Source: Balneola vulgaris DSM 17893 (GTDB lineage: Bacteria; Bacteroidota; Rhodothermia; Balneolales; Balneolaceae). Taken from it: a stretch of DNA of 64,000 nt. Where the stretch lies: NCBI RefSeq assembly GCF_000375465.1, contig NZ_AQXH01000001.1, positions 1,570,768 to 1,634,767 of the forward strand, read 5' to 3'. The notes beneath the pieces are model-generated. The model had not been told where the DNA came from, searched no databases, and worked only from the letters and a program-made list of their open reading frames with translations. The position numbers were made by a program, and so were the translations under genes. Shown here one piece after another: positions 8,533-16,792 of this stretch; the first letter of the stretch is position 1, and the number at the start of each line of letters is the position of its first letter.

Positions 8533-10224
8533 TTAGCCTTCGTTATAAACGTCTGGTAAGTCATTCTCGTAAAGCACCACATCGCCTGCTTGCACGTACT
8601 GATGCACCAATTCATTGGCTTCAAATAGGGAAGTAACAACTCTCACTTTATCTGACTGCCCATCAATTTCTGAAATACCTTCCTGTATTGGAACTGAACG
8701 ATCTTCACCTACCAACACCACTAAATCTAGATTAGCCTGCCCTATTGCTTTACCAAAGTTTTTATTCTCTTCATATTCTAACTCACCCAACTCTACCATT
8801 CCAGGGGTGATGATAATTCGCCTACCTGAATTGAATTGTGATAAGATTTCAACTGCATTTTTTGCTCCAACAGGGTTCGAATTGAAGGCGTCATCTATTA
8901 CAAAGAACTGACCTGCTTTTTTTAATTCCAACCTGTGTTCAACCGGTTCTATATTTGCAGCGCCTAAAGTCATCGTTTTAGGTCTAATGCCTAAATGATG
9001 AGCCACCCCTATTGCCAAGAGCATGTTTTGCACATTATGTGCCCCAAGTAGCTTAGTTCTAAACTCCTCTACTTTTTCCTCAAATTGAATTACGAACCGA
9101 GTTCCTTCTGTATCATATGAAATATCTCGTGCTTGGATGACACCGGTATCTAAGCCAACCATTATGCGGTTTAAATCTGATCTTGACTCCCCCATTCTAC
9201 TTACATAACGATCATCTGCATTTAATACGGCAACACCTCCTGATTTCACATTATCAATCAAGGTGCCTTTCTCTTTGGCTATTACTTCCTGACCTCCGAA
9301 GGTTTCGAGGTGAGCCACCCCTACATTAGTAACAATGCCAATATCCGGCGTGGCAATATCGCATAGCTCCTGAATATTCCCTGCATAACGAGCTCCCATT
9401 TCTAGGATTAGAATCTGGTGGTGCGATTGCAAATCATTATTAATCACCTTGCAAATACCCATTGGCGTATTAAAGCTACCGGGAGTGGAGCATACACTAA
9501 ATCGTTCTTTCAGAAGATCACGTACCATAAATTTAGTACTCGTTTTACCATAACTCCCCGTAATTGCAATCACCTTTAGGTGAGGCATAGAAGCTAATTT
9601 TTTACGAGCCTGCTCTTTGAATCCTTCTTGTATTCTTGCCTCTACGGGACGTGTAATTTGTCCTGATATCCAAACTATGAATGGAATTAAAATGGCTCCA
9701 AAAACCCACCCAAATGCTAATAGAACTACATCAAAGTTGAGTAAGGCGGTATCAAAATTTTGCACCGCAAGATTTGTGAACAACACCCTTCCAGTGAATG
9801 CACTATAGGTAAAAAATAGAGGAAAGATTAGGGTTAAGATGGCAATGGGTATAAGCAATCTTTTTACCCGTGAAGTGAGCACTAAAGGCTTTTTCACTTT
9901 TTCTTGACGATAGCGTTTTACAGAACCCAACCAGAACAACCCAAAGATAAAAAAGGAAACGGCGATAGAAGACTTCGTGAGTTCAAGTTCGAACCATGCA
10001 TCCATTGCAATTACCAAGAATAACAAAAGGTTGATAATGCCTAGCTCAAGAGGAATAGTTTTTTCATCCCAATGGTCTTTTAACCACGCCCAAAACTCAT
10101 TCTGTTTATACCCTACCTGCTGAAATGTGTGCAAGAAAAACTTTGTGCGGTACCAATGATACCTTAGTAGAATGAGACAAAATAGTACGGAACAGATATT
10201 GAGTACGCTATGATACCAGAACAA
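8533..10224 (-). CDS. Mur ligase family protein (MurF-like) with a membrane N-terminus
   Basis: A 563-residue protein. Residues 1-190 hold about five hydrophobic segments (about 8-22, 62-78, 85-100, 122-142, 165-188). The Mur ligase core starts at about 215: P-loop GSYGKTST at 223-230, EMGA at 275-278, NVGVAHLETFG at 300-310 (MurF-type signature), NADD at 335-338, and a ligase C-terminal domain from about 400. The UDP-sugar-binding domain found at the start of a standard MurF is replaced by the membrane part. It probably forms an amide bond using ATP at the inner face of the membrane, but the substrate is unclear; a canonical MurF should exist elsewhere. Start is TTG (10222-10224); no earlier ATG is in frame. 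Confidence 0.75.
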   Translation of the reverse strand: MFWYHSVLNICSVLFCLILLRYHWYRTKFFLHTFQQVGYKQNEFWAWLKDHWDEKTIPLELGIINLLLFLVIAMDAWFELELTKSSIAVSFFIFGLFWLGSVKRYRQEKVKKPLVLTSRVKRLLIPIAILTLIFPLFFTYSAFTGRVLFTNLAVQNFDTALLNFDVVLLAFGWVFGAILIPFIVWISGQITRPVEARIQEGFKEQARKKLASMPHLKVIAITGSYGKTSTKFMVRDLLKERFSVCSTPGSFNTPMGICKVINNDLQSHHQILILEMGARYAGNIQELCDIATPDIGIVTNVGVAHLETFGGQEVIAKEKGTLIDNVKSGGVAVLNADDRYVSRMGESRSDLNRIMVGLDTGVIQARDISYDTEGTRFVIQFEEKVEEFRTKLLGAHNVQNMLLAIGVAHHLGIRPKTMTLGAANIEPVEHRLELKKAGQFFVIDDAFNSNPVGAKNAVEILSQFNSGRRIIITPGMVELGELEYEENKNFGKAIGQANLDLVVLVGEDRSVPIQEGISEIDGQSDKVRVVTSLFEANELVHQYVQAGDVVLYENDLPDVYNEG

Positions 10225-10275
10225 GCTCTTATTATTTAATTGTGAATAATTCTATGGATATAGGCATGCTGTCGA

Positions 10276-10317
10276 ATTTAACAGCTATCGCCCGTATATT
10301 CACCACGATTTAACAGC
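10276..10317. repeat. Direct repeat in the divergent promoter region
   Basis: ATTTAACAGC occurs at 10276-10285 and again at 10308-10317, with start points 32 bases apart (about three helical turns), between the divergent MurF-like and nucleotidyltransferase genes. The first copy also pairs with GCTGT at 10268-10272. Such spacing suits a dimeric or cooperative regulator, but no protein is known to bind here. Confidence 0.35.
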
Positions 10318-10343
10318 AAAAGTTTCGAATTGGAGTCGAATAT

Positions 10344-11348
10344 ATGAAATTAATTATCCCAATGGCGGGTCGCGGGACACGCGTTCGCCCACATTCCCAC
10401 ACTGTACCCAAACCACTACTTCCTGTTGCAGGAACGATGATCATTGAGAGGTTAGTGGAAACTTTTATTCGCACCTTAGATCGTAAGATAGAAGAAATTG
10501 TTTACATCTTAGGTCCAGACTTTGGGCAAGACATCAAAGACCAACTTACTGAAATGAGTAGCCGGCATAATGCTAAGGCAACATTCAGAGTTCAGTTTCC
10601 TGCGTTAGGAACAGCCCACGCTGTTGCTTGTGCGAACGAAGATTTGGATGGCGAAGTGATCGTCGCTTTTGCCGACACCCTCTTTGATAGCAAAGAGAAG
10701 TTCAATATTGAAGGGGCTGATAGTGTAATTTGGTTAAAGCGTGTTGAAGACCCATCAAGATTTGGGGTTGCCGTACATGAAGGCGAAAAAATCACTGGAT
10801 TCGTTGAAAAGCCTAAAGAGTTTATCTCAGACTTAGCCATCATTGGGGTGTATTATTTCAAAGATGGTCAAGAATTGAAGCGTCAAGTTAACCGTGTAAT
10901 GGAAGAAGACATCAAAGGTCCTGGTGGTGAGTATTTCCTTACTGAAGCACTCGACAACATGATCAATGAGGGCAAAGTTTTTAAAATTGCTACCGTAGAT
11001 GAGTGGCTCGATTGTGGTACTCTACCCGCTTGGCTTGAAACAACCGGTGAAATTGTAGCTAAAGAAAACCACTCTTACGATGCTTCTAAGTTCCCGAACT
11101 CAACCATACACCCGCCTGTATTCATCGCCGATGGTGTTACCATTGAAGGCAGTGAAGTTGGCCCACATGTAAGCATCGAAGCGGGTACTGTTATTAAAAA
11201 CTCTAAAGTGAGTAATACTATTATTCGTGAAAACGCCCACTTAGAGGACGTACATACAAGCGGTTCTACCATTGGAGCACACACCAAGCTTCAAAATGTA
11301 AATGGTAAGGTAGATATTGGTGACCACAGCACGCTTGAAATCAAGTAA
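10344..11348 (+). CDS. Sugar-1-phosphate nucleotidylyltransferase-like protein
   Basis: Makes an NDP-sugar from NTP and sugar 1-phosphate, judged by family. The 334-residue protein opens with the nucleotidyltransferase loop PMAGRGTRVRP and KPLLPVAG (about residues 6-30), has the metal-binding ADTLFD at about 110-115, the sugar-binding GFVEKP at about 153-158, and EWLDCGT near 220. The last 80 residues show hexapeptide repeats of a left-handed beta-helix (HPPVFIADGVTIEGSEVG and on). This is the long RmlA/GCD1-type layout. The sugar and nucleotide cannot be told by eye. A good GGAG lies 9 bases before the ATG, and a terminator closes the transcript at 11361-11393. Confidence 0.85.
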   Translation: MKLIIPMAGRGTRVRPHSHTVPKPLLPVAGTMIIERLVETFIRTLDRKIEEIVYILGPDFGQDIKDQLTEMSSRHNAKATFRVQFPALGTAHAVACANEDLDGEVIVAFADTLFDSKEKFNIEGADSVIWLKRVEDPSRFGVAVHEGEKITGFVEKPKEFISDLAIIGVYYFKDGQELKRQVNRVMEEDIKGPGGEYFLTEALDNMINEGKVFKIATVDEWLDCGTLPAWLETTGEIVAKENHSYDASKFPNSTIHPPVFIADGVTIEGSEVGPHVSIEAGTVIKNSKVSNTIIRENAHLEDVHTSGSTIGAHTKLQNVNGKVDIGDHSTLEIK

Positions 11349-11360
11349 ATGCTTTATACT

Positions 11361-11393
11361 AACTAGGCTCCTATAAAAGAGAGCCTAGTTTTT
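11361..11393 (+). terminator. Intrinsic terminator after the nucleotidylyltransferase gene
   Basis: AACTAGGCTC (11361-11370) pairs perfectly with GAGCCTAGTT (11381-11390) over a ten-base loop, followed by TTT and an AT-rich tail. It ends only 19 bases before the next start codon, so the downstream methyltransferase gene needs either readthrough or its own promoter overlapping this hairpin. Confidence 0.82.
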
Positions 11394-11411
11394 AATTTCA
11401 TGGGAGTTGAT

Positions 11412-11879
11412 ATGAATCTTTCGAGTCTAAAACTCAAATTCCTACCCGTCACTGTTGTGGTATTTTGGGGCGCTTGTATGTATAGCTTAGATCGATTTGT
11501 TCCCGCCGCAACTCTCGAAATTCCATACTCAAAGGCAATCGCTTATCTAATTTTAGCCACTGGATTTATTTTCATAGCGATAGCTGGCATTAACTTTCAG
11601 CGTAATTCTACTACTGTAGACCCTTCCAAACCTGATAAGGCAAGCACTCTTGTTCGAACGGGTATATATGCTTATACACGCAATCCTATGTATGTTGGTA
11701 TGCTTTTGGCATTAGTTGCTTGGGCTTTTGCGCTATCTAATGTGCTTTCTTTTATACTCATCCCTTTCTTCATTGAATATATGACTCGCTTCCAAATAAG
11801 GCCTGAAGAGGAAATACTCTTAGAGAAATTTGGAAGCGAATTTAAAGACTATTGTAACTCGGTAAGGCGGTGGATCTAA
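11412..11879 (+). CDS. Isoprenylcysteine methyltransferase (ICMT/PEMT)-like membrane protein
   Basis: A small integral membrane methyltransferase-like protein of 155 residues with four hydrophobic segments. The family signature is clear: RTGIYAYTRNPMYVG followed by a hydrophobic hairpin, then RPEEEILLEKFGSEFKDY near the C-terminus, which form the SAM-binding pocket in this family. The in-frame ATG at 11400 would add four residues, but GGGAG at 11402-11406 sits five bases before the ATG at 11412, so I chose the latter. The methyl acceptor is unknown; bacterial members are often isolated like this one. Its stop is three bases from the convergent BsuPI-like gene. Confidence 0.82.
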   Translation: MNLSSLKLKFLPVTVVVFWGACMYSLDRFVPAATLEIPYSKAIAYLILATGFIFIAIAGINFQRNSTTVDPSKPDKASTLVRTGIYAYTRNPMYVGMLLALVAWAFALSNVLSFILIPFFIEYMTRFQIRPEEEILLEKFGSEFKDYCNSVRRWI

Positions 11880-11882
11880 AGG

Positions 11883-12293
11883 TTATTGAACTACAATAAC
11901 TGTCGTATCCGAAACATCTGAGTATCCAATCAATTCTGACCTTAGTATATAAGAACCAGAAATAGAATCAGGAATCCATTCTTCTTTTATTTCAAAGACT
12001 TTTACTTCCTCGGGTTGTAGGGTAAATGAAGTTAGAGCGGCCGTACACCCAGTATTAGATTCTGAATCATAAGCTGTATTTCCTTCATCATCTAGCAGAA
12101 CAAACTTCACTTGACACCCTGAGGTAAAATTAAATTCAACGGATTCACTTCCTGTATTAGTTACAGAAAATATTACCTCACGAGGAGATTCAGACACCCT
12201 GAGTTCGCCTTCAACATCACTAAGGTTTGTATTTGAAACGGAACACGCAAAGAGTAGCGTGCCTAATAGAATAGCAGCTATTTTAGTATGCAT
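11883..12293 (-). CDS. BsuPI-like domain lipoprotein
   Basis: A 136-residue lipoprotein with lipobox LLFAC (cysteine at residue 17). The mature part is one immunoglobulin-like beta-sandwich related to the BsuPI proteinase inhibitor domain: VIFSVTNTGSESVEFNFTSGCQVKFVLLD, then SFTLQPEEVKVFEIKEEW, then GSYILRSELIG. The two cysteines (in SGCQ and NTGCTA) could form a disulfide. BsuPI domains inhibit a protease in Bacillus; in secreted lipoproteins of this kind the role is unproven. It lies 61 bases after usp on the same strand, separated by a long hairpin (12313-12362). Confidence 0.75.
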   Translation of the reverse strand: MHTKIAAILLGTLLFACSVSNTNLSDVEGELRVSESPREVIFSVTNTGSESVEFNFTSGCQVKFVLLDDEGNTAYDSESNTGCTAALTSFTLQPEEVKVFEIKEEWIPDSISGSYILRSELIGYSDVSDTTVIVVQ

Positions 12294-12312
12294 AAATAGA
12301 TCAATGTGTTGT

Positions 12313-12362
12313 TAAAGTAACTTTACGTTGAACGCTTCAACATATTGCGTAATGTTACTTTA
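12313..12362. repeat. Long nested hairpin covering the usp stop codon
   Basis: Three stacked stems share one axis: TAAAGTAAC (12313-12321) with GTTACTTTA (12354-12362), TTACG (12323-12327) with CGTAA (12348-12352), and TTGAA (12328-12332) with TTCAA (12336-12340) over the loop CGC. A seven-base bulge (12341-12347) is on one side. The usp stop codon (12355-12357) lies inside the outer stem. There is no T-run after it on the minus strand, so it is more likely a 3-prime mRNA stability or processing structure than a simple terminator. Confidence 0.55.
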
Positions 12363-12762
12363 CAACAGTAATCACACCATGAAATTTATCAATGATGTAG
12401 TTACTAATGCCTCCAGGATCTTTCGAGTTTACATCCCATTTGAAATCTGCACCACCAATTAGAATATGATCACACTCCAATTCTTTGGCTGTTTCAACTA
12501 TGGTTGCGCCAGGCTCGCCCACTTTTACTGTTAAATCTGGGTCAAATTCAGGTCCACTATGCTCTTCAAATAGAAACTTAGCCATTTCTACGATGCCTTT
12601 AGCTGTATCTTCACTTTCTTTTGAGTCGGCCACAACTAATATCGTAACCCTTGGGCGTTCCTTAAGCATTGCGCTTAACATCCCTGCATGTTTTACAGCT
12701 TCGCTTGCATATTTTGAACCGTTGGTGGCAATAAGCCAATTTGTAGGAAATTCCATATTCAA
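12355..12762 (-). CDS. Universal stress protein (UspA) family
   Basis: A 135-residue single-domain Usp fold: WLIATNGSKYASEAVKHA at the start, RVTILVVADS after about 38, then ETAKELECDHILIGGAD and a closing VITVVK strand. The ATP-binding loop of typical Usp proteins (G-x2-G-x9-G-S/T) is poorly kept: it reads GGADFKWDVNSKDPGG, so nucleotide binding is doubtful. Usp proteins modulate survival under stress. The stop codon lies inside a large hairpin shared with the gap before the BsuPI-like gene. It diverges from the CCA-adding enzyme gene. Confidence 0.85.
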   Translation of the reverse strand: MNMEFPTNWLIATNGSKYASEAVKHAGMLSAMLKERPRVTILVVADSKESEDTAKGIVEMAKFLFEEHSGPEFDPDLTVKVGEPGATIVETAKELECDHILIGGADFKWDVNSKDPGGISNYIIDKFHGVITVVK

Positions 12763-12852
12763 ATTATTTTGTTAAAAGCTCTGAAATAGAGTTCGGATAA
12801 TTTTCAAAAACTAAGGTCTGAAAGCAACACTTAATAATGTTATCTTTTCCTC

Positions 12853-14292
12853 ATGAAATTTGAGCATCACATTCCTGAGTCTCACCAAAGAGTTTTTGAG
12901 GTTATTAGTAAATCTGCCAAGGATCTTAACCAGCCTGTATACGTTGTAGGGGGTTATGTACGAGATTACTATCTAGACAGACTTAAAGAAACAGACCCTG
13001 ACCTTGATTTTGTTACGATTGGGTCGGGAATATCTTTAGCCGAAAAAGTTCATCAAGCACTCGAAGGTTCGCACTTATCCGTATTTAAACAGTTTGGTAC
13101 AGCTTTAGTTAAGGCTGGCGATCTCGAACTCGAATTTGTTGGAGCACGAAAGGAAAGCTACCGTCGTGATTCTCGCAAGCCTATTGTTGAAGATGGAACT
13201 TTAGAAGACGACCAACTCCGAAGAGACCTAACCATTAACGCGCTATCATGGTCGTTAAACGCTGAAGATTATGGCACGCTCATCGACCCATTTGGAGGTA
13301 TTCAGGATCTTAAAAACAAGATAATTCGCACGCCTGTTGATCCTGAGCAGACCTTTAGTGACGATCCGTTGAGAATGCTACGTGCCATTCGCTTTGCGAA
13401 TCAGTTGAAGTTTGAGATTGACCCTGTCACCTATGAAGCCATTAAAGAGATGGCACCTCGGCTCGATATCATCTCCAAAGAGCGAATCATCACCGAGCTG
13501 AATAAAATCATCATGACCGATAAGCCATCCATCGGTTTTACCCATTTATTCCATACAGGGTTGCTTAAGCAGTTCTTCCCGCAGATGCATAAGCTACAAG
13601 GTGTAAAGGAAGTAAACGGACATTTACATAAAGACAACTTCTGGCACACACTTCAGGTTCTGGATAATGTTGTAGAATACGGAGGAGATTTATGGCTCCG
13701 TTGGGCAGCCATACTGCATGATATCGCCAAACCTCCAACCCAGCGCTACCAAGAAGGAGTTGGCTGGACTTTCCATGGACATGATGCCTTAGGTGCAAAA
13801 TGGACCAAAGGCATATTTCGCCAGCTTGGGTTACCACTAGATGAGCGTATGCGCTATGTTCGAAAGCTAGTTCGACTACACCTGCGCCCTATCGCCTTAG
13901 TGAGTGAAATTGTAAGTGATAGTGCAGTACGTCGTTTGATTTATGAAGCTGGAGATGACATCGATGACCTCATGACCTTATGCCGCGCAGATATTACGAG
14001 CAAGAATGAGAATAAAGTGGAGCGCTTTCAAGAAAACTTCAACATTGTTGAAAAGAAGATTAAGGAAGTAGAGAAAAAAGACCGCATCCGAAATTGGAAG
14101 AATCCTCTATCTGGCGAAGAAATTATGGAAGCCTTAGAGATAAAGCCCGGTAAAATTATTGGAGACATTAAAGATCTCGTTAAAGAAGCGATTCTGAATG
14201 GAGAGATACCCAATAATAAAGAAGCGGCTTATGAGTATATGATGGAGAACAAAAGCAAAATTTTAGAATCAGAAAAAGAAAAGCAGAAGTAG
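12853..14292 (+). CDS. cca: CCA tRNA nucleotidyltransferase with HD domain
   Basis: Adds or repairs the 3-prime CCA of tRNAs; a poly(A) polymerase-type specificity cannot be excluded by eye. The 479-residue protein has the class II nucleotidyltransferase head (YVVGGYVRDYYLD at about 30-42, catalytic DPDLDF at about 53-58), RRDLTINALSW at about 123-133, and DPFGGIQDLKNKIIRTP after it. A metal-binding HD domain follows (HKDNFWHTLQ near 258, ILHDIAKPP near 285), then a helical RNA-binding tail with an unusual Lys/Glu-rich end. It is ten bases upstream of ispE and co-transcribed with it. Confidence 0.92.
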   Translation: MKFEHHIPESHQRVFEVISKSAKDLNQPVYVVGGYVRDYYLDRLKETDPDLDFVTIGSGISLAEKVHQALEGSHLSVFKQFGTALVKAGDLELEFVGARKESYRRDSRKPIVEDGTLEDDQLRRDLTINALSWSLNAEDYGTLIDPFGGIQDLKNKIIRTPVDPEQTFSDDPLRMLRAIRFANQLKFEIDPVTYEAIKEMAPRLDIISKERIITELNKIIMTDKPSIGFTHLFHTGLLKQFFPQMHKLQGVKEVNGHLHKDNFWHTLQVLDNVVEYGGDLWLRWAAILHDIAKPPTQRYQEGVGWTFHGHDALGAKWTKGIFRQLGLPLDERMRYVRKLVRLHLRPIALVSEIVSDSAVRRLIYEAGDDIDDLMTLCRADITSKNENKVERFQENFNIVEKKIKEVEKKDRIRNWKNPLSGEEIMEALEIKPGKIIGDIKDLVKEAILNGEIPNNKEAAYEYMMENKSKILESEKEKQK

Positions 14293-14302
14293 GATAGCAA
14301 TT

Positions 14303-15187
14303 ATGAAAGACCTTTGGATTTCAAATTCATATGCTAAAATAAATTTAGGATTGAATGTATTAGAACGTCTAGAAAACGGCTATCACACTATTGAAACAGG
14401 GTTCTGTTTCATCGAATGGGCCGACCGATTTGAAGTAACACCTTCAAGCCGAAATAGCCTAACCATGAGTGATGAAAAAATTCCTATTGATGACACCAAC
14501 CTCATAGTAAAGGCAATCAAATTACTGGAGGCCGAAGCTGGGCTTAAAGATCAGTTTCACATTAAAGTAGAAAAGAACATCCCCGCGGGCGCAGGCTTAG
14601 GGGGTGGAAGTAGCAATGCTGCTACAACGCTTCGCATGATTAACAAGATTGCCAACTTAGGTTTAGAGACCTCACAGCTAATTGAATTCGGGAAAAAACT
14701 AGGTGCTGATGTCCCTTTCTTTATCGAAGGACAGGCAGGTTTCGCAACAGGCTTAGGCACCGAAATTGAGCCGCTCGATTTGCAAACCGACGCTTGGGTA
14801 GTTACCGTGTTTCCAGGGATACCTAGCAGTACCCCCGAGGCGTATCAGTATTGTGAACCAAATGCAGAGCCTGAATTCTCTTTAAAAACGGTTCTGCTTG
14901 AAGAAGACGTGGAAGAATGGCAATATCTTGTGATTAATGATCTAGAGGCCGCCGTCTTCCCGCGCATTGAATTAGTGGGTAACATAAAAGATCAGTTTTA
15001 CGAATTTGGGGCTAGCTATGCGTCCATGAGTGGAAGTGGCTCTAGTGTTTTTGGTATTTACGAGCAGGACTTCGTAGCTATTCATGCTTATGATTCTTTT
15101 AGAAAGTTAGGTTTTGAAGCAAACTTAACACGACCTAAGTTCTCCCCTGATCTAGGTATTTATAAAAAACAGATCGACACCTATTAA
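14303..15187 (+). CDS. ispE: 4-diphosphocytidyl-2-C-methyl-D-erythritol kinase (IspE)
   Basis: ATP-dependent kinase of the non-mevalonate (MEP) isoprenoid pathway, acting in the cytosol. The 294-residue protein has the GHMP kinase signatures: YAKINLGLNV at 10-19 with the conserved Lys, the ATP loop PAGAGLGGGSSNAA at 94-107, GADVPFF near 140 with the catalytic Asp, and SGSGSSVFG near 250. It follows cca at ten bases; a sigma factor gene starts 59 bases later. Its presence shows the organism makes isoprenoids by the MEP route. Confidence 0.95.
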   Translation: MKDLWISNSYAKINLGLNVLERLENGYHTIETGFCFIEWADRFEVTPSSRNSLTMSDEKIPIDDTNLIVKAIKLLEAEAGLKDQFHIKVEKNIPAGAGLGGGSSNAATTLRMINKIANLGLETSQLIEFGKKLGADVPFFIEGQAGFATGLGTEIEPLDLQTDAWVVTVFPGIPSSTPEAYQYCEPNAEPEFSLKTVLLEEDVEEWQYLVINDLEAAVFPRIELVGNIKDQFYEFGASYASMSGSGSSVFGIYEQDFVAIHAYDSFRKLGFEANLTRPKFSPDLGIYKKQIDTY

Positions 15188-15217
15188 ATAGAATCGTGTT
15201 ACAAGTTTTCGGACCTG

Positions 15218-15236
15218 TTAGCGCCTAATACGCTAA
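15218..15236. promoter_or_regulatory. Inverted repeat just before the ECF sigma factor start
   Basis: TTAGCG (15218-15223) and CGCTAA (15231-15236) form a perfect 6-bp dyad with a seven-base centre, ten bases upstream of the GTG start. It could be an operator or a hairpin limiting translation of the sigma factor. There is no T-run, so it is not an ispE terminator. Confidence 0.35.
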
Positions 15237-15246
15237 ATTATTTGCA

Positions 15247-15828
15247 GTGGAGGAATCGTCATTCATACATAAACTTAGAAGTCGTGATCGAAGTGCATTC
15301 AATCAATTGGTTGAAGAGTACAAAGATCAGATTATGAGTGTATGCTATGGGTTCTTAAAAGATGAAAATGACGCAGAAGACCTCACTCAAGAAGTATTTG
15401 TAGAAGTATATCGTACGATTTCAAAGTTCAAAGAAGAGTCTACATTATATACGTGGATGTATCGTATTGCCGTTAGCAAATCATTAGACGAACTCAAAAA
15501 AAGAAGAAGTCTAAAACGTGCCGCTTTCTTCGAAAAGCGCGTTCGCTCGGAAGCAGCTGATCTTGAAATGAGCATGAAAGAAAGTCCAGATGCTTCCCCT
15601 GAAGAAGCTCTTCTCCAAAAACAGCAACAACAGTTTATCCATGATTGTTTAGAAGAACTGCCTGAAACGCAACGGATTGCATTTACTCTTAGCCAAAGTG
15701 ATGGAGTGAGCTACAAAGAAATTGCTGAAATCATGGATCGTAGTTTGTCGAGTATTGAAAGTTTAGTACACCGAAGTAAGAAAAACCTTCGAAACATCAT
15801 GGAAGCCAACTATGAAAAATATTTCTAA
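15247..15828 (+). CDS. ECF-type RNA polymerase sigma factor (first of two)
   Basis: A 193-residue extracytoplasmic-function sigma factor. Region 2 is at about 8-85 (FNQLVEEYKDQIMSVCYGFLKDENDAEDLTQEVF and LYTWMYRIAVSKSLDELKKR). Region 4 is at about 130-185 (FIHDCLEELPETQRIAFTLSQ, YKEIAEIMDRSLSSIESLVHRSKKNL). The start is GTG at 15247; the next methionine lies too far into region 2. The next two genes encode a small single-pass membrane protein and a CpxP-like protein, so this is probably an envelope stress module in which the membrane protein holds the sigma factor. Confidence 0.9.
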   Translation: MEESSFIHKLRSRDRSAFNQLVEEYKDQIMSVCYGFLKDENDAEDLTQEVFVEVYRTISKFKEESTLYTWMYRIAVSKSLDELKKRRSLKRAAFFEKRVRSEAADLEMSMKESPDASPEEALLQKQQQQFIHDCLEELPETQRIAFTLSQSDGVSYKEIAEIMDRSLSSIESLVHRSKKNLRNIMEANYEKYF

Positions 15829-15880
15829 TCATGCACAAGTTTTTACAAGGAACTTCGCCTAATGGTATAATTGCTCTATT

Positions 15881-16210
15881 ATGAAATCAAAGAACAACAT
15901 ATCTGCACACCTTGATGAGATGATGAACGAGGCTTCGAACCCTCAAAAAGTTCATGTATCCGATCAATTTCTGGATCATTTAAACACTCGTTTAGATGCT
16001 ATAGATTCTCAAAGTGCTCCACAAACAGCTCGCATTTTTACACTTACTGAGTTTAAAAAATACGCTGCTGTATTCATCATTTTGATGCTAAATGTAGCCG
16101 TACTTTGGTTTGTTAATTCACAATCTTCAGTAGATACTTCAGATGAAATCGTTGAATTTGCTGATGAGTATTTCCCTGATTACAGTATCACTCTTACGTC
16201 TTTGGAGTAA
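15881..16210 (+). CDS. Small single-pass membrane protein, putative anti-sigma factor
   Basis: I do not recognise the family. The 109 residues consist of a charged cytoplasmic part (1-59) with a helical stretch (SDQFLDHLNTRLDAI), one membrane helix at about 61-80, and a short acidic periplasmic tail. This layout, its place directly after the ECF sigma gene and its gap of two bases to the CpxP-like gene fit a minimal anti-sigma factor such as CnrY in the CnrYXH system. That is inference by position and shape; there is no zinc-binding HxxxCxxC motif. Confidence 0.6.
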   Translation: MKSKNNISAHLDEMMNEASNPQKVHVSDQFLDHLNTRLDAIDSQSAPQTARIFTLTEFKKYAAVFIILMLNVAVLWFVNSQSSVDTSDEIVEFADEYFPDYSITLTSLE

Positions 16211-16212
16211 CT

Positions 16213-16704
16213 ATGAGCTTTTTTGAAAAGAAAAAATTTACGATCGCGACCATCAGCATACTTGTTGTTCTCAACCTTGTACTGATTTCATTCTTGACCA
16301 TCCCAGAGCTAAAAAATAACCGCTCTAAAGATCGATACCGCACTTACGATCACGCCGCTTATTTAGCCAAGAAGCTAGAATTCACTGAGGCACAAACGGC
16401 TGAATTGCGTGAGGTTATGAGTGGGCATAGAACAGAATTAAATGCCGTAAAAAAGGAAATGAACGCAAAACGTTCTGAGCTGTATGCAAAGTTACGCGAA
16501 CCTCAAGATGACTCAGTATCCATTGAGGAACTTACGGGTGAAATTGGGTTTTTGGCTGGGCAAATAGAACAAATCAATTTCGATTATTTCATGAATGTTC
16601 GTGCTTTATGTAGTCCAGAACAACTTGATAAGCTAGATCAACTGATGCGCCGCATGATGAAAAGTCGGTCTTCACCTAGCACTCCACAAAAAGGGCGAAA
16701 GTAA
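16213..16704 (+). CDS. CpxP/Spy-like periplasmic protein, membrane-anchored
   Basis: A 163-residue protein with an N-terminal membrane anchor (about 11-31) and a helical periplasmic domain with an LTxxQ-like motif (LEFTEAQTAELREVM at about 55-69) and a second helix pair with CSPEQLDKLDQLMRRMM near 137-152. This build is shared by Spy/CpxP chaperones and the heavy-metal sensor CnrX. With the upstream sigma factor and small membrane protein it forms a three-gene unit that could sense misfolded envelope proteins or metal. No His/Met metal cluster is obvious, so folding stress is the likelier input. Confidence 0.7.
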   Translation: MSFFEKKKFTIATISILVVLNLVLISFLTIPELKNNRSKDRYRTYDHAAYLAKKLEFTEAQTAELREVMSGHRTELNAVKKEMNAKRSELYAKLREPQDDSVSIEELTGEIGFLAGQIEQINFDYFMNVRALCSPEQLDKLDQLMRRMMKSRSSPSTPQKGRK

Positions 16705-16792
16705 TTCTACTTTAAGCCCATCTGATAGTATTCGTTTTTTGTGAATTTGGCGTACTTTAGAGTCACTCGTTAAACCCTAGTGTAACTATTTT

